64,000 nt of DNA from Siphlonurus alternatus (GCA_949825025.1 OX463781.1:26545192-26609191), one strand, 5' to 3'; counted from the first letter of the stretch, positions 21,181 through 33,889 are shown. Notes: generated from the letters alone by a model not told the origin. Made by a program: numbers and translations.

Positions 21181-24100
21181 GCGTTATAATTCTTACGTCA
21201 TTATCGAGAATGTAATTAAATTGTCAGGTCACTGATATTTATTTATTTATTCATCGTAATGTTTATACGCTCTATATTTACCTTATTGAAAAGTAATGGG
21301 AAGTTTGTACGTTATTTGTTATTATTTATAAAAAATAATAATTGCATAGATGAAGGTGACTTTAAGCTCGATCAGCTTAATTTGGTTTATTTCAATTTTA
21401 TTACAACAATCGAAATCAAAATAAAATTAAGCCGTGTTTAAAGTTTAGCTTAATTTATAATCCAATTTGATGATTGTTTTCCCCGACACTAAAGTAAAAC
21501 TATTCAAACAATTTCCAATTAAGTTCAAAACTAGCTATTTTATTTTATTAATAATTTTTCTAGTTGCAATATTAGAATTTAAAACATTCACTTTCAAATT
21601 GTTCCGATTTTAAAAGTTCTTTGTTTCAAAACAATCAAACTATTGCTTGAATGCTATAAAAAAATGTACCTTGCAGTTTCGGTATCCTTAATATATTAGT
21701 ATGTCGTTGAAATGGTGGGAAAAAAATGTACACTACGGTGTACATTAAAATTAAAATTAATTGTAAAAAAAAAAAAAGTTGTGAAACATAAAAATGAGTG
21801 ACCTCCAAAAAAAAAAAAAAAAAAAATGCGTGGTTCAAATATCGAGGTTAAGGTTTCATGCTGCCAGTTTCGAAACAGAAAATTTGAGTCTGGGCACCAA
21901 CGATCGAGTATTGGAAATATATTGGAAACTAAAACAAGCATGTGGACTGCATTTCAACGTAAATTTAATAATATAGGGACATTAATATTTAAAACACATG
22001 AATGTGCAAAGTTTCAAAGTTTCTTGCGTGCATGCAATGTATGGAGAACTTATTGAAAGTACTCAAGACTTAAATATTTCTTACTTTTCTTAGAAGGAAA
22101 TTATTGAAACTATACAGTATTTAAGAATTCCACATATGTGCATGCTATTTGAAGTATGATCCCGTTAATTATTATCAATCATTTTCATCCTACTTCTTGC
22201 TCTCAAAATATATAGTATTATAATGAAAAATTAAGATTTTTATTAACGTACATTTACATTCTCTTAGGCAGTTGTTCCTTTGTTGACTGTGACATATTTG
22301 CAATTTGTCTCTTTTCTGCTCAATAAAACATTTATTATCATTATTAATATTATTAAGTGACTGCTTGGAAATCATATTTAAATTATGTAAGACATAAGAC
22401 GAGCATGCCATGATACATAAAATATTTTGTTACTTCTTGTATTTCTTGTAATTATATAAAAGTATAATTGACTTTTAAAATTATATATTTTTTTTGTAGT
22501 TTAAGTGTAAAAATGACTAGACAATTAAAACCAATAGTTAACAAATTTATTTGGTTCGTCCTCGCAAGCCCCATGATGGTACCATGCAGTTACCACGCGA
22601 TATAAGTGGGAGCTGGGGGGAGGGGGTCACGGGGGTCATGGGAAGGCCGCACAATGACAGTTTCCTGCTTCCACGGTCACGTGACATCCCACTTGATTAG
22701 TAATAGGCACCCACACCTCGTGGCAAGTACGTCAGTGCGCAGTTTCAATAATTATTTAGCATTACTGAGCGGTGGCATTGCCCAGCAAATTTCCAAACAT
22801 AATTTCTAGTTTTTGTAGATTCATCCATATTGTATATAATGACTTATAATGAAGTATTTTGTCACTCTTCTACAAATATTATATACTGTTCTCATAATTT
22901 CTACAATATTTATTAAATATTAATCGTATTTTATTAATATAACTAATCAACAATCATTCAAATTTATTGCAGGATTTCCTAAATTTGAATTTATTGACAT
23001 CACTTTGCTTCTCTGCATACACATAAAATAGAGAAAATACAAACTTGGATTATGGCGCAGTAGCAAAATTAAATTATAATATAATAAAAATTCCTATAAT
23101 TTACTTATGTGTTTTTAATAAAACTATCATAATAATAATAATAATAATAATAAAAAATTGAAAAAAAGACTGTTGCGTGTCATTTGCTTCCAATAGAAAC
23201 TATAGCTATACTATTTTCATATTTTTATAATTAAAATTTCCACCAGGTCAATAAAATTATAGGGCTTTAAGTCGCTCGTAACAAAAATTGTTTTTATCTT
23301 GTTGCGTGCGTTTGTACACGAAGGTTGCGAATATTTTATGTGCGACCCAGCAGAAGGTATCTTGCAAACGGCAATTTGGCTTGCGATTATTTTGAAAAAC
23401 AAAATTTTGATTATGAATAACTCCTTATAATGTTAACTTGGGTAATGGAACTAATGTGTAATGCGAAATCATATAAGACAAATCATATTATATTATATAT
23501 GATAAAAAAATTTATTGTAAAATTTTGATTGCATTATAGCAGACTGAATAAAACAACATTTTTTTTTTATTATATTATTATTGAATGTAAATCAAATAGT
23601 CAGGCTCATTACTTTATATTTTATCCACCATCGGTTAAATATGGTAACTTAAATTTCAAGATATTGCAATTTTTATGTAATGTTGAAGAAATATTAATTA
23701 TTATTTCCATGGCATTTTATGTAAATAATTAAGATAAACTGTGGGATTGCATATTGCATATTGCATATATATATAGTAGATATACTTTTCATACACAATT
23801 AAAATAAAAATGTTAGAATATTAGAGATATTCAGCTTGCTAAATATTTATTACAAGAAAAAATTTCAACGTGCATATCAGTTTGGATTTAAATATTATAC
23901 GCCCATTGTTATTCTTAATTATGAGGCGTCGCATGAAATTCCCATAAGTAAAATAAACTTATAATAAAGTGTTGTATAATACATAAAAATAAAACAATGT
24001 AGATTCTCCCGATCCCGCTGTAGGCGATGTAAAATATTTGTCAAAGAACTGCATCGGTCAACACTCAGCAAACACGCACATTATGCAATCCATTGACACT

Positions 24101-24735
24101 GTCACCCGGCCGTTTGCCCCGGTGATTAGAGCATCATCGCCCACTGTAGACGACGTTTGTTTTGCTGTTAGCGTATTAATGAGAAACACCGCCTGCCAAT
24201 TGTGCTGTGTAAACATATGATGTATGATCAATGTGTACTCACAATTGTCAGTATGGGTATATATGGTGTGATCACTGATAATTTCGTGTGAGGTCACAAT
24301 ATTCATTCATTCTTTACATATATAATCTTTAGATTATTATGTTGTTTGAGAGGACAGTATATATTTTATACTCAAAATTATTTTGAGATTGTACGTTTAT
24401 GAGAGTTCTGCTCTCATTCTGCATATTCGCTTTGCATGTCCAACTCTGTATATTTTCTGTATTTTTACTAATGACAATATCTTATTTGATTAAAATAATT
24501 TAAACGAAAAGCAGTTCTTTAAAAAAAAAATCTACTGTGGAAATTTCGTTTTTCTTTATATACATGCACCTTAACTGTAATGTTATCAAAAATTGAGAAC
24601 CAAAGATGGCCGTCTAGCAGCTATACCGTATATTATTTATTATTTAATTTGTACAGCGTTTTGTTTTATCATTCAGCGTAACGTTTTAGGATATTAGTTC
24701 ATTGGAATTTATTATAAAGTTCGTCAGTTCTGACT
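21181..24735. other. AT-rich non-coding DNA
   Basis: No exon recognised. Contains A-runs near 21,767 and 21,809, an (ATA)n run at about 23,131-23,153 and a GC-richer patch at 22,560-22,760. Open frames here lack splice or family support. Confidence 0.45.
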
Positions 24736-24990
24736 TCCAACTACTGTCACTGCACCTTATCTTGTTCCGTGCATCCTCTGGATATACGAAACACGTTATT
24801 TTGTTCTCCCGGTGACGTCACTCGGTGCCTCCCTCACATAACCACAATGTACGTCCAGCTGGAGTAGGCCGCCGACTAATTATCACGCCTCGTCATGCTA
24901 ATCCGGCTGCAGACCTCACCGAGGTCAAGCGATCTGTATGAACGTCACCATCAGAAGTCCGTAATTAGCGGGATGATTAGTCAAGAAATA
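24736..24990. promoter_or_regulatory. GC-richer island with clustered factor sites, candidate enhancer
   Basis: Contains a perfect CRE palindrome (GGTGACGTCAC at 24,812), CAGCTG, homeodomain cores CTAATTA and TAATTAG, and a K50-homeodomain-type TAATCC. No coding frame. The regulatory call is inferred from motif clustering and base composition about 2 kb upstream of the first carbonic anhydrase exon found. Confidence 0.3.
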
Positions 24991-25235
24991 GAAAACATTT
25001 GAACAGTCAACACTGCAGTCTAGGTGATAATTGAATAGTAATTCAATTACAAAGGCGTAATTAAAATGACTTGTTTTCACCTTTTTTTTAATTTAAGACG
25101 TAACACTTTAATATATTTATAACAATGCTAATTTTTAAATCAAGTTAATTTATATGATGCTCAATTAGTAATTGCAGTATGATGTAAGTTGATGTAACAT
25201 TGAGGAATACAGAAAGCATAATTTATAATACTCTT

Positions 25236-25554
25236 ATGGAGTATCGACCTCAAATTTTTTTATTGCAGAAATGGATAGAGGATGAAAAGATATGTTACTC
25301 TGATTTTTTTTTTATTTTTTTGGGACCGGGAAGTATTGCTAAAAAGTTTTGGCGAAGTTGGGTTCGAATCCACGTCTCTTCTGGGTCCTATCTTTTATTA
25401 AGAGAGGCGGCAAGAGGCGGCACTTTTTCTGCACTTTCAATAATTTTTAAAAAATAGTTGCCGGGCTCTAAAAAATCTGAAAAAAATCAGAGTAGCATAA
25501 CTTTGCACCCTCTATCAATTTCTGCAATAAAAAAATTGAGGTCGGTACTCCATT
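25236..25554. mobile_element. Inverted-repeat element, GAGTATCGACCTCAA family
   Basis: Ends ATGGAGTATCGACCTCAA and its inverted copy TTGAGGTCGGTACTCCAT enclose shared inner motifs: TTGCAGAAATGGATAGAGG and, on the other side, the complement of TTGCAGAAATTGATAGAGGG. The centre holds an 11-base match to the Pol III B box, GGTTCGAATCC at 25,361-25,371, which may be chance or a tRNA-derived insertion. Non-coding. Confidence 0.8.
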
Positions 25555-26878
25555 ATACACATTACACTTAAATTGTTTAATTTATATGAATTTTGAAGCA
25601 ATCAACAGAGTTACATGCTCCTGCTTTTATTTGTTATTTTTTTATAAGAAATTGTTATAAGCAATAAAATTTTGACGTCAATTTCACTTGCCCCAATTCG
25701 GTTTCCAAACGGAAGTAGCGATATTCGGGAGGTCCCGAAAGACTATAATCAGAGGCTCGGGAAGTATAGTACAGCGAACGGGTCACGTGACATGCGCTCT
25801 GACCACAACGTCCAGAGAAAACTTGAGGTCTGTGACACCGCGCCGGAAGCTCGATTGTCTGGAGTCAAATTTACTATAATTGTTGACAGTAATCATTAAA
25901 TCATTAAACGTGATAAAACATAAATAAAGAGTGGTTGTGCTATAATTAAAAAAAAACATATATGAGTAAAAACCATGTAACCTTCGATTTATGAGGGCTG
26001 TGCCCTCTATCGTGCAATTTTATTTCTCTAACTCTGCTGGAATCCTGGCAAAGAAAGAGATGGAAATACTTTTTGGATGCTAGCTGCACCAAAGATGCTT
26101 TTATTTTTATTCAGGAACTTTTAGACTAATTACTTTAAGTATCTGTATAATATGTATCTGCATTATAGTTTACTAATATATATATATTTATATATTAAAT
26201 GACCATATACAGTAAATAAGAATAACATGTACCGTTGCCTGCAAGATTTTTACTTCAAGAAACTTGTTAGTAACATATGAGAATATAATAAATAATCATG
26301 TTATACTGGTGAAGAATTGTAAATATTTTCAATTTGGTTAAGTATATTTAAATATATTTTAAATAATGTTATATTCGACTTAATTTATGTTAGTCGACTT
26401 AATAGTTGGAGGCATCCTCGAATGAATCAACAAATAATTTAATATTATGTATATATAATTATACTGTATAATATACTCATATAAATTCTCTGTAGCTTCA
26501 AACCAAAATTTAATACAAAAATCGAATACTAAATTAAAAAACTGTTGGATTAATTTTATTATGTATACCAATAAATCAAGCCCTTTAATTGTGAAAACTC
26601 TTATCATTATAGAGACATTATTACACTTACAAAAATATAATGTATAAATATCATGATTCATTTTGTGCGGGTATATTATTAAAATATTATGAAAATTTTC
26701 AACCAATGCAGCCACCTGGTGATATAATTATATACAAATTAAACATATAATTAAAAATTTAATGTGCACTAAATGAAAATTTTCCATTTAAATTGCCTTA
26801 CATTCAAATGTCAATAAATAAGCAGTGAAACAAGTGTGCTATAACAAGAAGTGTGCTATAACAAGCTTCGTGTTGCAG
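25555..26878. other. Non-coding DNA before carbonic anhydrase exon 2
   Basis: No exon is supported. It includes TGACGTCA at 25,673 and AT-rich sequence up to the splice acceptor GTTGCAG at 26,872-26,878. It may be part of intron 1 of the carbonic anhydrase gene. Confidence 0.45.
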
Positions 26879-29800
26879 GCCCCGAGATGTGGGCGCGCCA
26901 CTTCCCGAAGGCGGCTGGTGCGAGGCAGAGCCCTGTGGACATCGAAACCAACATTGCCAGCAGTGACTCCCTGCTGGAGCAGCGCAAGCTAGCGCTCAGC
27001 TACGGCGAACACGCCGACCTGACGCTGCTCAACACCGGCCAGGGCTGGAAGGTCGAGGCACCGCAGCCAGAGTCAAGTGAGTCTGCAATAAGAATACAGA
27101 ACTGAATAATAATATTATATTAATTTTTTAGTTATAGTATAACACAAAAATAATTTACTTATTTAGCTCTAAGTACAACAATTATAAAAGCTATAAATAT
27201 CTATATTTATGTTAAAACGTTTAATAATATATATTATATTATAAACTTATAAACGGATGAGTGCAGTATATACAAGCTTATAAAATTGAAGGTTATCTTA
27301 AAATAAAATAATTTTATCTATTTTAATTATTTTATTACTTCCTTCCACGTGAAAATAAATAAACTCAGGTATTTTTATGTGAATTTCTACACTCTAAAAT
27401 AAACAATACACTAAAGTCATGAACGCTCGTATTACACAGGATAGTAGATAATGTATAAATATACAGGTAAAAAAAAAATTCTTCATATGCCCCTGGATCT
27501 TATGCAACTTTTTCTGCATGTATGAAGGCAACTTAGTTTATATCTACAATATTATTGCAGTTGAATCGTTTAATAAACTCGCAAACGGCACCTACTTCAA
27601 TATTCATTTAATTATTGGTAATTTTGAAAGGGAACGAAGGAAGCTGCGTCGAAGAGATCGAAAACTTCGGTGTACCAAGAAAGAAAAAATATTGAAATAA
27701 AGACTCGCGACTATAATTATAACTTTAATAATTTTTATGGCTCAACTTTGTTTTTACATCATCAACAAAGTTTTGCTAAGTTAAAACAAAATATATCAAG
27801 AATGAAAATGTTAGTGTGAGATATTCAACTCGATAATCGTTTTATTATATAGTATAATTTACTTTCTGCATTTTAAAATATTGTCAAAATATACACACAT
27901 ATAATCATGCAGGGTATGTACCCTGCATATCATGTAAGTTTTTAACAAATCTGATGTAGAAAACCCATATCATATATGCATATTTATTGTATTTACTGGT
28001 TAAATAAATCGAGCGATTGATCTGTGATGTGTGATGGAACTTACAAAAAACAGAGGGAATAAAATCAAAATATGACTTGAGATCTTAACAATGCATGGTC
28101 GCGCATGTTTGAAAGCTCTTGCAGAAATAAAACTAGCAAACTGGCGTTTGTCATATTAATGCCGTCTGTGTGTGGCATATATCAAATTAACATACAACCC
28201 ATATATATACCTGTGAATGCCTTACCGGAAATTTGAAATTCAGATATGTAGGTTTATATTGACTACTAATTTGAAACTTCATTCGATCTCACATCAACAG
28301 TTTTGTTCTTTAGAATGAATTTTAGCCTGATCTTAATATTGAGAATAGTTTTTGTTATTTATATTATTATAGATCATCAGGGTAACATGAGAATGATGCA
28401 TGATCACTGACTTATATAACTAAATTGTATAAAACACATCTCCACTCGTTAGTAGAAACTTATTTCAGCAAAACTTTCGCGTTAATCCTATCGTATCTTA
28501 ACGAAATTCTGTTCACTAGACCATTATATATTATGATTTCACTGCATTTGAAATTACTTTGTTAGTAAATAAATGCTCTGTTGACAGGCCTTGTGGGCGG
28601 CCCGCTGGCGGAGTGCGAGTACAAGCTGGAGCAGTTCCACTGCCACTGGGGAGCCAACTGCGAGGAGGGCTCCGAGCACACCGTGGATGGACAGGCGTTC
28701 GCCGGCGAGGTGAGTACCAATCGGATACTCAGGGTGTGTACAGCTCAGCTGTATGCTGTACAGCCTATGATCGAAATAAAAATTTGAATTTGAATTTGAT
28801 CAGAAACTTCTGAAATTTACTAAATATTAAGTTTGTAGTAAGAGTTCATAGTTATTATAGTTTCAAAATAAATTAACTAGGGTGCATGTATATTTGTATG
28901 TTATTAATATATAATTATCGCTGTGTTTTTCATTTTAAATTAAAAATTTACTATTTCAAGAACAGCATTGTATTAAATGCATTGAGGTATTTTATTATTA
29001 TTGACACTTCGTGTCTTGCAGCTGCACCTGGTGCACTGGAACGCCACGCGGTACTCGAGCTTCGCGGAGGCAGCACAACATGACGACGGACTTGCCGTGC
29101 TCGGAGTCTTCTTGCAGGTAAGGCTCATTTACTACCCTTTAACGTGAGAATACGACACGTAGGTGCTAAGATCACTTAAGCTAGAGATAACACGCATCAG
29201 CTGGCCCAATGCTAAAAAAATCCCATTCATAAAAATTATGAACAAAATTTAAAATGTTCTCCTCTACATCCCCTATCAGTAGGTAAAATATCAGGTATAC
29301 AAAAACGAGCAAGTTTTCGAGTCATTAATTTTTAAAGTTGACTAATTTAACATGGTAGTTCCATTTCTCCATATTAAAGTAGTCAATTTTAAAAATTAAT
29401 AACTCGAAAACTAGCTCGTTTTTGTATACCTGATATTTTACCTACTGATAGGGGATGTAGAGGAGAACATTTTAATTTTTTTTCATAATTTCTATGAATG
29501 TGATTTTTTTTAGCATTGGGCCAGCTGATACGTATTATCTCTACCTTAAAACTAAACTTTTATAGGTTACCGTAGAAACGACAAGATATTGTACTTTTGA
29601 CTCGAAGTATGAGTGTATTGAAAATAAGGGAAAATAACACTATATCATATATAATAAAGAATACTGGCGCCATTTATAAATATATACTATATATCTTATG
29701 TATATAATATGTAATTGTACAATATAATTATATTTATTAATAATAATAATATAAGTTTTATTGAGCAGAAAACAGACAAAATACATATTATATTGTCACA

Positions 29801-32005
29801 GTCAAATTATCAGAAATACTGCCCAAGAGAGGATGCAAAAAAAGGCAATGCACACATTTACACAAATTCGCAATATATATTTAACGATTAATCTCAGTTA
29901 CTTCGAAATCAAAGAATATTTTCCTGCAAACGAATCGAATGAAATAAATTTTAAAAAATCGAGAATGTTCTAAAACTTAATCGCTTATGGTTTGAGCAAA
30001 TTCAGTCTTGCAGTTTTCTTACAACAGCTCCATTTCCGGTTTCCGTCCATAAGGCCAATGTTAAACTTATAGCTCAGTTTTCACAAAACTGATAAGACAG
30101 ATTCGCTTCAAAATTTGTATGCCACCTATTGATAGGGAGTTCTAAGTCCCCTGCAAGTCTTGTTGCATTCAGGCAGTACGATTGCGAGATATCAACCTAC
30201 TGAGATTCATCCTTAAGAATAATATTCTTAAAAAGCTGTAAATAATTATTTATTACCCATGCAGTTTTGAGAGCTGACCATTTTGTGAATATATCTGCGT
30301 GGAGTTACTAGAGTTTGACCGTAAACTGACTACCGAATTGTTGTTTTAAAAAACAAAATAAGGTGCGAGGAATGCTGCAGTTATTTACTGCAAAAGGTAT
30401 ACTCTGGAGGACACGCCCACTCCATTTTAACCACAACCGGTTCTTCTTGCGACGTTACGTTATCCCAGCAGCTCTCGCTCAACATAATATATTATCTACA
30501 CAGTGATAAAATCAGTCCTATTAATGCAGAAATAAAACTAGTCTATAAATAATAATTATAGATTGCAATGTTAATTTATTTGTATTAATTTATAAAATAA
30601 ATACGTACACGTAATACATAATTATTAAACAAATTAAAACATTATAATAGCCTAGCTAAAATCACTATAACATTTAATGTTCTGATACTTCTGATTGGTA
30701 CCAATTTGATTTGTTGGATAAGTCATGCGATATTTTTTTAAACTAATAAATTTTAATTGAGTTAATCAAATGCATTTTTGTGAGATGAAGTTCATGTAGC
30801 TTGTTGGGCGTAATAGTGCTCCAGTGATACCGCGCGAATAAACAATTTTATTACAATATATATCTACTACTCGATCACGGTTGCTAAACTAGAGATATTT
30901 TTAGTATAAATGCATGGTTTGAAGCAGGGCAGTCTCTGTAGCAGACTGCCCTGTTTGAAGTTTCAAATTATAAAATACGAGCATGGCGGAGGCCCGCGGA
31001 GGTATTGATTTTTTATCAGTGTTCTGCAAGCTTACAAGACATTTGAAATTATTTCCTATCTCGCGCGCTTCCATAGCAGCCGCACCGGGACCGGCGCACC
31101 GGGCGCACCGGCCGCACCCCGCGCGCACCCGGCCCTGCAATGACGCAATGACCCTCTAAAGTTGTCTGTGCTCCTGGTAGCGCTGGTCTCACATACAGCG
31201 CGGCGTCGCTCGTTCGCGCTCCCACGCCACTGAATCTGAAAGGCCAATCGTATGCTAAAAACTTCGCACTATACCGAGGCGCGAAGCGGTCGAGAAGTGT
31301 GGCAGCGGTGCGGTAGCGAAAACAGCTCAGCAGATTATTCTTGGCATTATACCTCTTGATGTTTTATGTGCTCCAAGTATCTTTTTTGTCCGTAGCAGCG
31401 CTGCGTCCGCGTGGCGCTAAATCGCAAGAATAATCAATCCCAAATCATCATTATATACAGCAACCTACTAGAGATTTATTTCCTCCTGTTAAAACTGGTT
31501 CCCGTTGTAGCGCTGACGCTAAACGTAACATGAAAAAACCCACAATCCTCCTCGATTTTCATCGCGATGTACTTCGCGGGTTTCCGGTGTGATTGAAATT
31601 ATTATTTCTGTATATTAATTTATCGTGTACGTGGCGCAGTGCATTGACCGGTTCTCGTTAGATCACCGAAGTCAGGCTACGTCGAGCGTGGTTAGTACTT
31701 GGATGGGTGACCGTTTCAAGTAAAAAATACGCTGCTCCCTCCCTCCCTGGGGTAAATTCGTCTCGCTTTCCACCCAGTGCAGTGATGCACTTGTGTGTGG
31801 TTTCCCAGGCTTTGGACATCGCTTTGGTCCATTGAGAAAAAGTAGAGGTGTCCGTCCTGACTGAGGTTTTCCACGGTTCCCTCAGTCTCACCTCAGCGAA
31901 TGCTGGGACGCGTAAATAAGCATGCAAGCCGTGGCCACTATCCGTTCCCTACCTTATCCCTACCCAGTACCCCGCCGCGAGCTGTAAGCTCTTAGGGGTG
32001 TATCC

Positions 32006-32049
<44 letters not shown>

Positions 32050-33634
32050 AATATTCATATCGTTTTATTTATATTTTTATTTTATTTTATCCCAGGAGTT
32101 ACATCATGACAGTGTGCTGTGAATAGTAGTTGATCACCATGGCATGCACGTGATGCACGGATCCACGGATCATTTTTGACAGTCGAGCCAGCAGACTTTT
32201 TTTTCACTCGATCGCAGATTCGACGCAACAAAAAGCGTTGTCAGTGAGTGAGTGTGTCAACTCGTGTGCTCTTTTATTTTTCCTCTGTCTGGCTCTTGTC
32301 TAAAATAATTAATTATATCTGTCAGCACGAAATTTTCGATCTAATCTTTTAATGAATCAATCTGGGGTTTTATTGCATCATCGAGTACCACTTTTCTTTA
32401 TATTAATTAATTAATTAATTAATTAATTAATTAATTAAAATCAATCATCATAATTTTTACATTGGCAAATGATAAAATTTTAAAATAGAGCCAGGGCAAC
32501 ACTTGTTGAGATCTCGATAATATTATGCAAAATACATCAATCTAGAATGAATTAAAAGATACACGCAAATTAATTACAATTCATTATATAAGTATTGAAT
32601 TTTTTTTCAAAAAATTTGAATTTGTTATTTTTATAATAATTTTTACAATTTTGTATTCAATTCATATAATTCGATATTTTTCCTGTCAGGTTGGTGATAC
32701 GAAGCATGAGGAGATTCAGAAGATTGCAGCCCAGCTGAGCGAGGTGCGCTACAATGGCCAGAGCACCACCCTGAGTGCACCAATCAACCCTTCTGCCCTT
32801 TTGCCAGGTAAACTGAACGGGGAAGACTTCAAAATTTGGAGACCTTTACTAAATTTCCGTATTAATGTTACATGATCAGATCGAGACAAAGTCTCTTATA
32901 AATAAATAAAATTATATTGAACAAGTTAAACAAGAAACTATTATAGAACTTAAATAAGTTCTAGAATCCATTGATTCCATTCTAACATTATTGCTGTAAT
33001 TGCGTTGTTGTTGCAGGCTCGTTGGGCTACTGGACGTACCAGGGTTCACTGACCACGCCTCCTTGCAATGAGTGTGTCACCTGGCTCGTCTTCAAGGAGT
33101 CAATTACGGTCACGAAGGAGCAGGTAAGCCAACAGACGTTGATTGAAATTATAGTTGGGGTTTAGGAAAACATTTCCAATACAGGTCATTCTCCGGGTAA
33201 GAAAAACGACCCTACCAGTATTTATATAAATAAGCCTGTTTTATTCTCAGGCACTGAAATCTCAAATACATAAAGCCATCTCATTATGGACAATTATATC
33301 TCAACAAAAGCATGATAACTTCATTTGTCAAGCAATGGATTGTGCAATTAAAAGTCTTTGAAAATATGGTTGTGAGAAAATTCAGGCAAAATAAAAGTAA
33401 AACACAAATGAAACTATTAAACTATCAATATAATTGTTTAATTTGGGTTCTCATAGTGAAATAGGAATTTGGATATATTTTTAATTATAATAACGTGATT
33501 GTTATTTTCAGCTGGAGGAGTTCCGTACCTTGAGTTGTTCGTCATGCGAGCCTGCTGAGCAGCTGGTGCTCAAGAACTACCGTCCTCCACAACCTCTCGG
33601 CAACAGAGACCTCCGTGTGTGCAATGCAGCTTAA
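26879..33634 (+). CDS. Alpha-carbonic anhydrase (first short exon not found)
   Basis: Six exons join in frame: 26,879-27,076; 28,588-28,709; 29,022-29,117; 32,690-32,807; 33,017-33,123; 33,512-33,634 (TAA). They give 254 residues beginning [14 protein letters not shown]. Alpha-CAs hydrate CO2 to bicarbonate at a zinc held by three histidines; all are present, two in QFHCHWG and one in LHLVHWN. Also visible are SPVDI, the [10 protein letters not shown] glutamate, SLTTPP (the gatekeeper Thr) and C-terminal [11 protein letters not shown]. Length and exon phases match the cytosolic CA2-like class, in which a short exon of about a dozen codons precedes Gly-Pro-Glu; that exon is not identified, so a signal peptide cannot be judged. 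The position equivalent to the proton-shuttle His64 is Gln ([10 protein letters not shown]), suggesting slower turnover. An AATAAA lies at 33,876. Introns hold a TTAA hairpin element and a 5S-derived SINE. Confidence 0.93.
27077..28587 (+). other. Carbonic anhydrase intron
   Basis: GT..AG intron of 1,511 bp, AT-rich. No repeat family or exon recognised inside it. Confidence 0.85.
29176..29549. mobile_element. TTAA palindromic element, type B, in a carbonic anhydrase intron
   Basis: 374 bp, flanked by TTAA on both sides. The left arm has CATCAGCTGGCCCAATGC and the right arm the complement GCATTGGGCCAGCTGATAC. Arms of about 170 bp share the inner block CTCCTCTACATCCCCTATCA / TGATAGGGGATGTAGAGGAG with every other A and B copy in the window. 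Non-coding. As part of an intron it would fold into a long double-stranded hairpin in the pre-mRNA. Confidence 0.9.
29550..30900. other. Carbonic anhydrase intron 4, AT-rich part
   Basis: Part of the 3.6-kb intron at 29,118-32,689. No exon or repeat family recognised. Confidence 0.6.
30925..30953. repeat. Short hairpin CAGGGCAGTCT / AGACTGCCCTG
   Basis: Eleven-base perfect arms around a 7-base loop, with TTTGAAG directly outside both arms. It may be the end of a decayed element or a structured intron site; no function is assigned. Confidence 0.75.
30990..31330. other. GC-rich intronic island with CGCACCGG repeats
   Basis: At 31,078-31,135 degenerate repeats of the CGCACCGG/GCGCACC type form a very GC-rich stretch inside an AT-rich intron, followed by CG-rich sequence to about 31,330. 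It is not an exon of the carbonic anhydrase, whose flanking exons join in frame without it. It could be an internal promoter or part of an unidentified repeat. Confidence 0.4.
31629..32016 (+). mobile_element. 5S-rRNA-derived SINE
   Basis: The head resembles 5S rRNA: GGTTCTCG.TAGATCACCGAA, then a box-A-like GAAGTCAGGCTACGTCGAGC and the box-C motif GATGGGTGACC at 31,702-31,712. The body continues to about 32,007 and ends with poly-A and a (TA)n tract. 5S-derived SINEs use the internal Pol III promoter of 5S rRNA and are mobilised by LINE machinery. It lies in the sense direction in a carbonic anhydrase intron. The sequence past box C is unlike 5S rRNA, so this is not a functional 5S gene. Confidence 0.85.
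32017..32047. repeat. (TA)n tail of the SINE
   Basis: TA repeat immediately after the A-run at the SINE 3' end, probably grown from its tail. Confidence 0.9.
32402..32438. repeat. (TTAA)n microsatellite
   Basis: About nine TTAA units in a carbonic anhydrase intron. TTAA is also the apparent target of the palindromic elements of this window, but none is inserted here. Confidence 0.95.
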
Positions 33635-33875
33635 AGTCTGTACAGACTACCGTACAGCAATGTCTTCACTGGGTCTTGCCTCGCTATTTCCTTGCCTTCA
33701 AATATTTCCCTCGCTATTCTTACTGAAGCAAGAACACAACGTTGACATGGCACTTCATCTCTTTGAGTCTCTGTATACATTATATCATGAAGATCACAGT
33801 TTCAAACACACATAATTTCTAAGTTTTTATGCTATCAAGATGCAGCAGATTTGAACAGTGGTGGTCTTTACATTA

Positions 33876-33881
33876 AATAAA
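33876..33881 (+). terminator. Poly(A) signal AATAAA, carbonic anhydrase
   Basis: Canonical hexamer about 240 bases after the stop codon; another lies at 34,800-34,805. Which one is used is unknown. Confidence 0.5.
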
Positions 33882-33889
33882 TTTAATTT

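Noticed and set aside
31649..31712. Functional 5S rRNA gene
   Set aside because: Only part of 5S is present, with substitutions, fused to a SINE body and tail.
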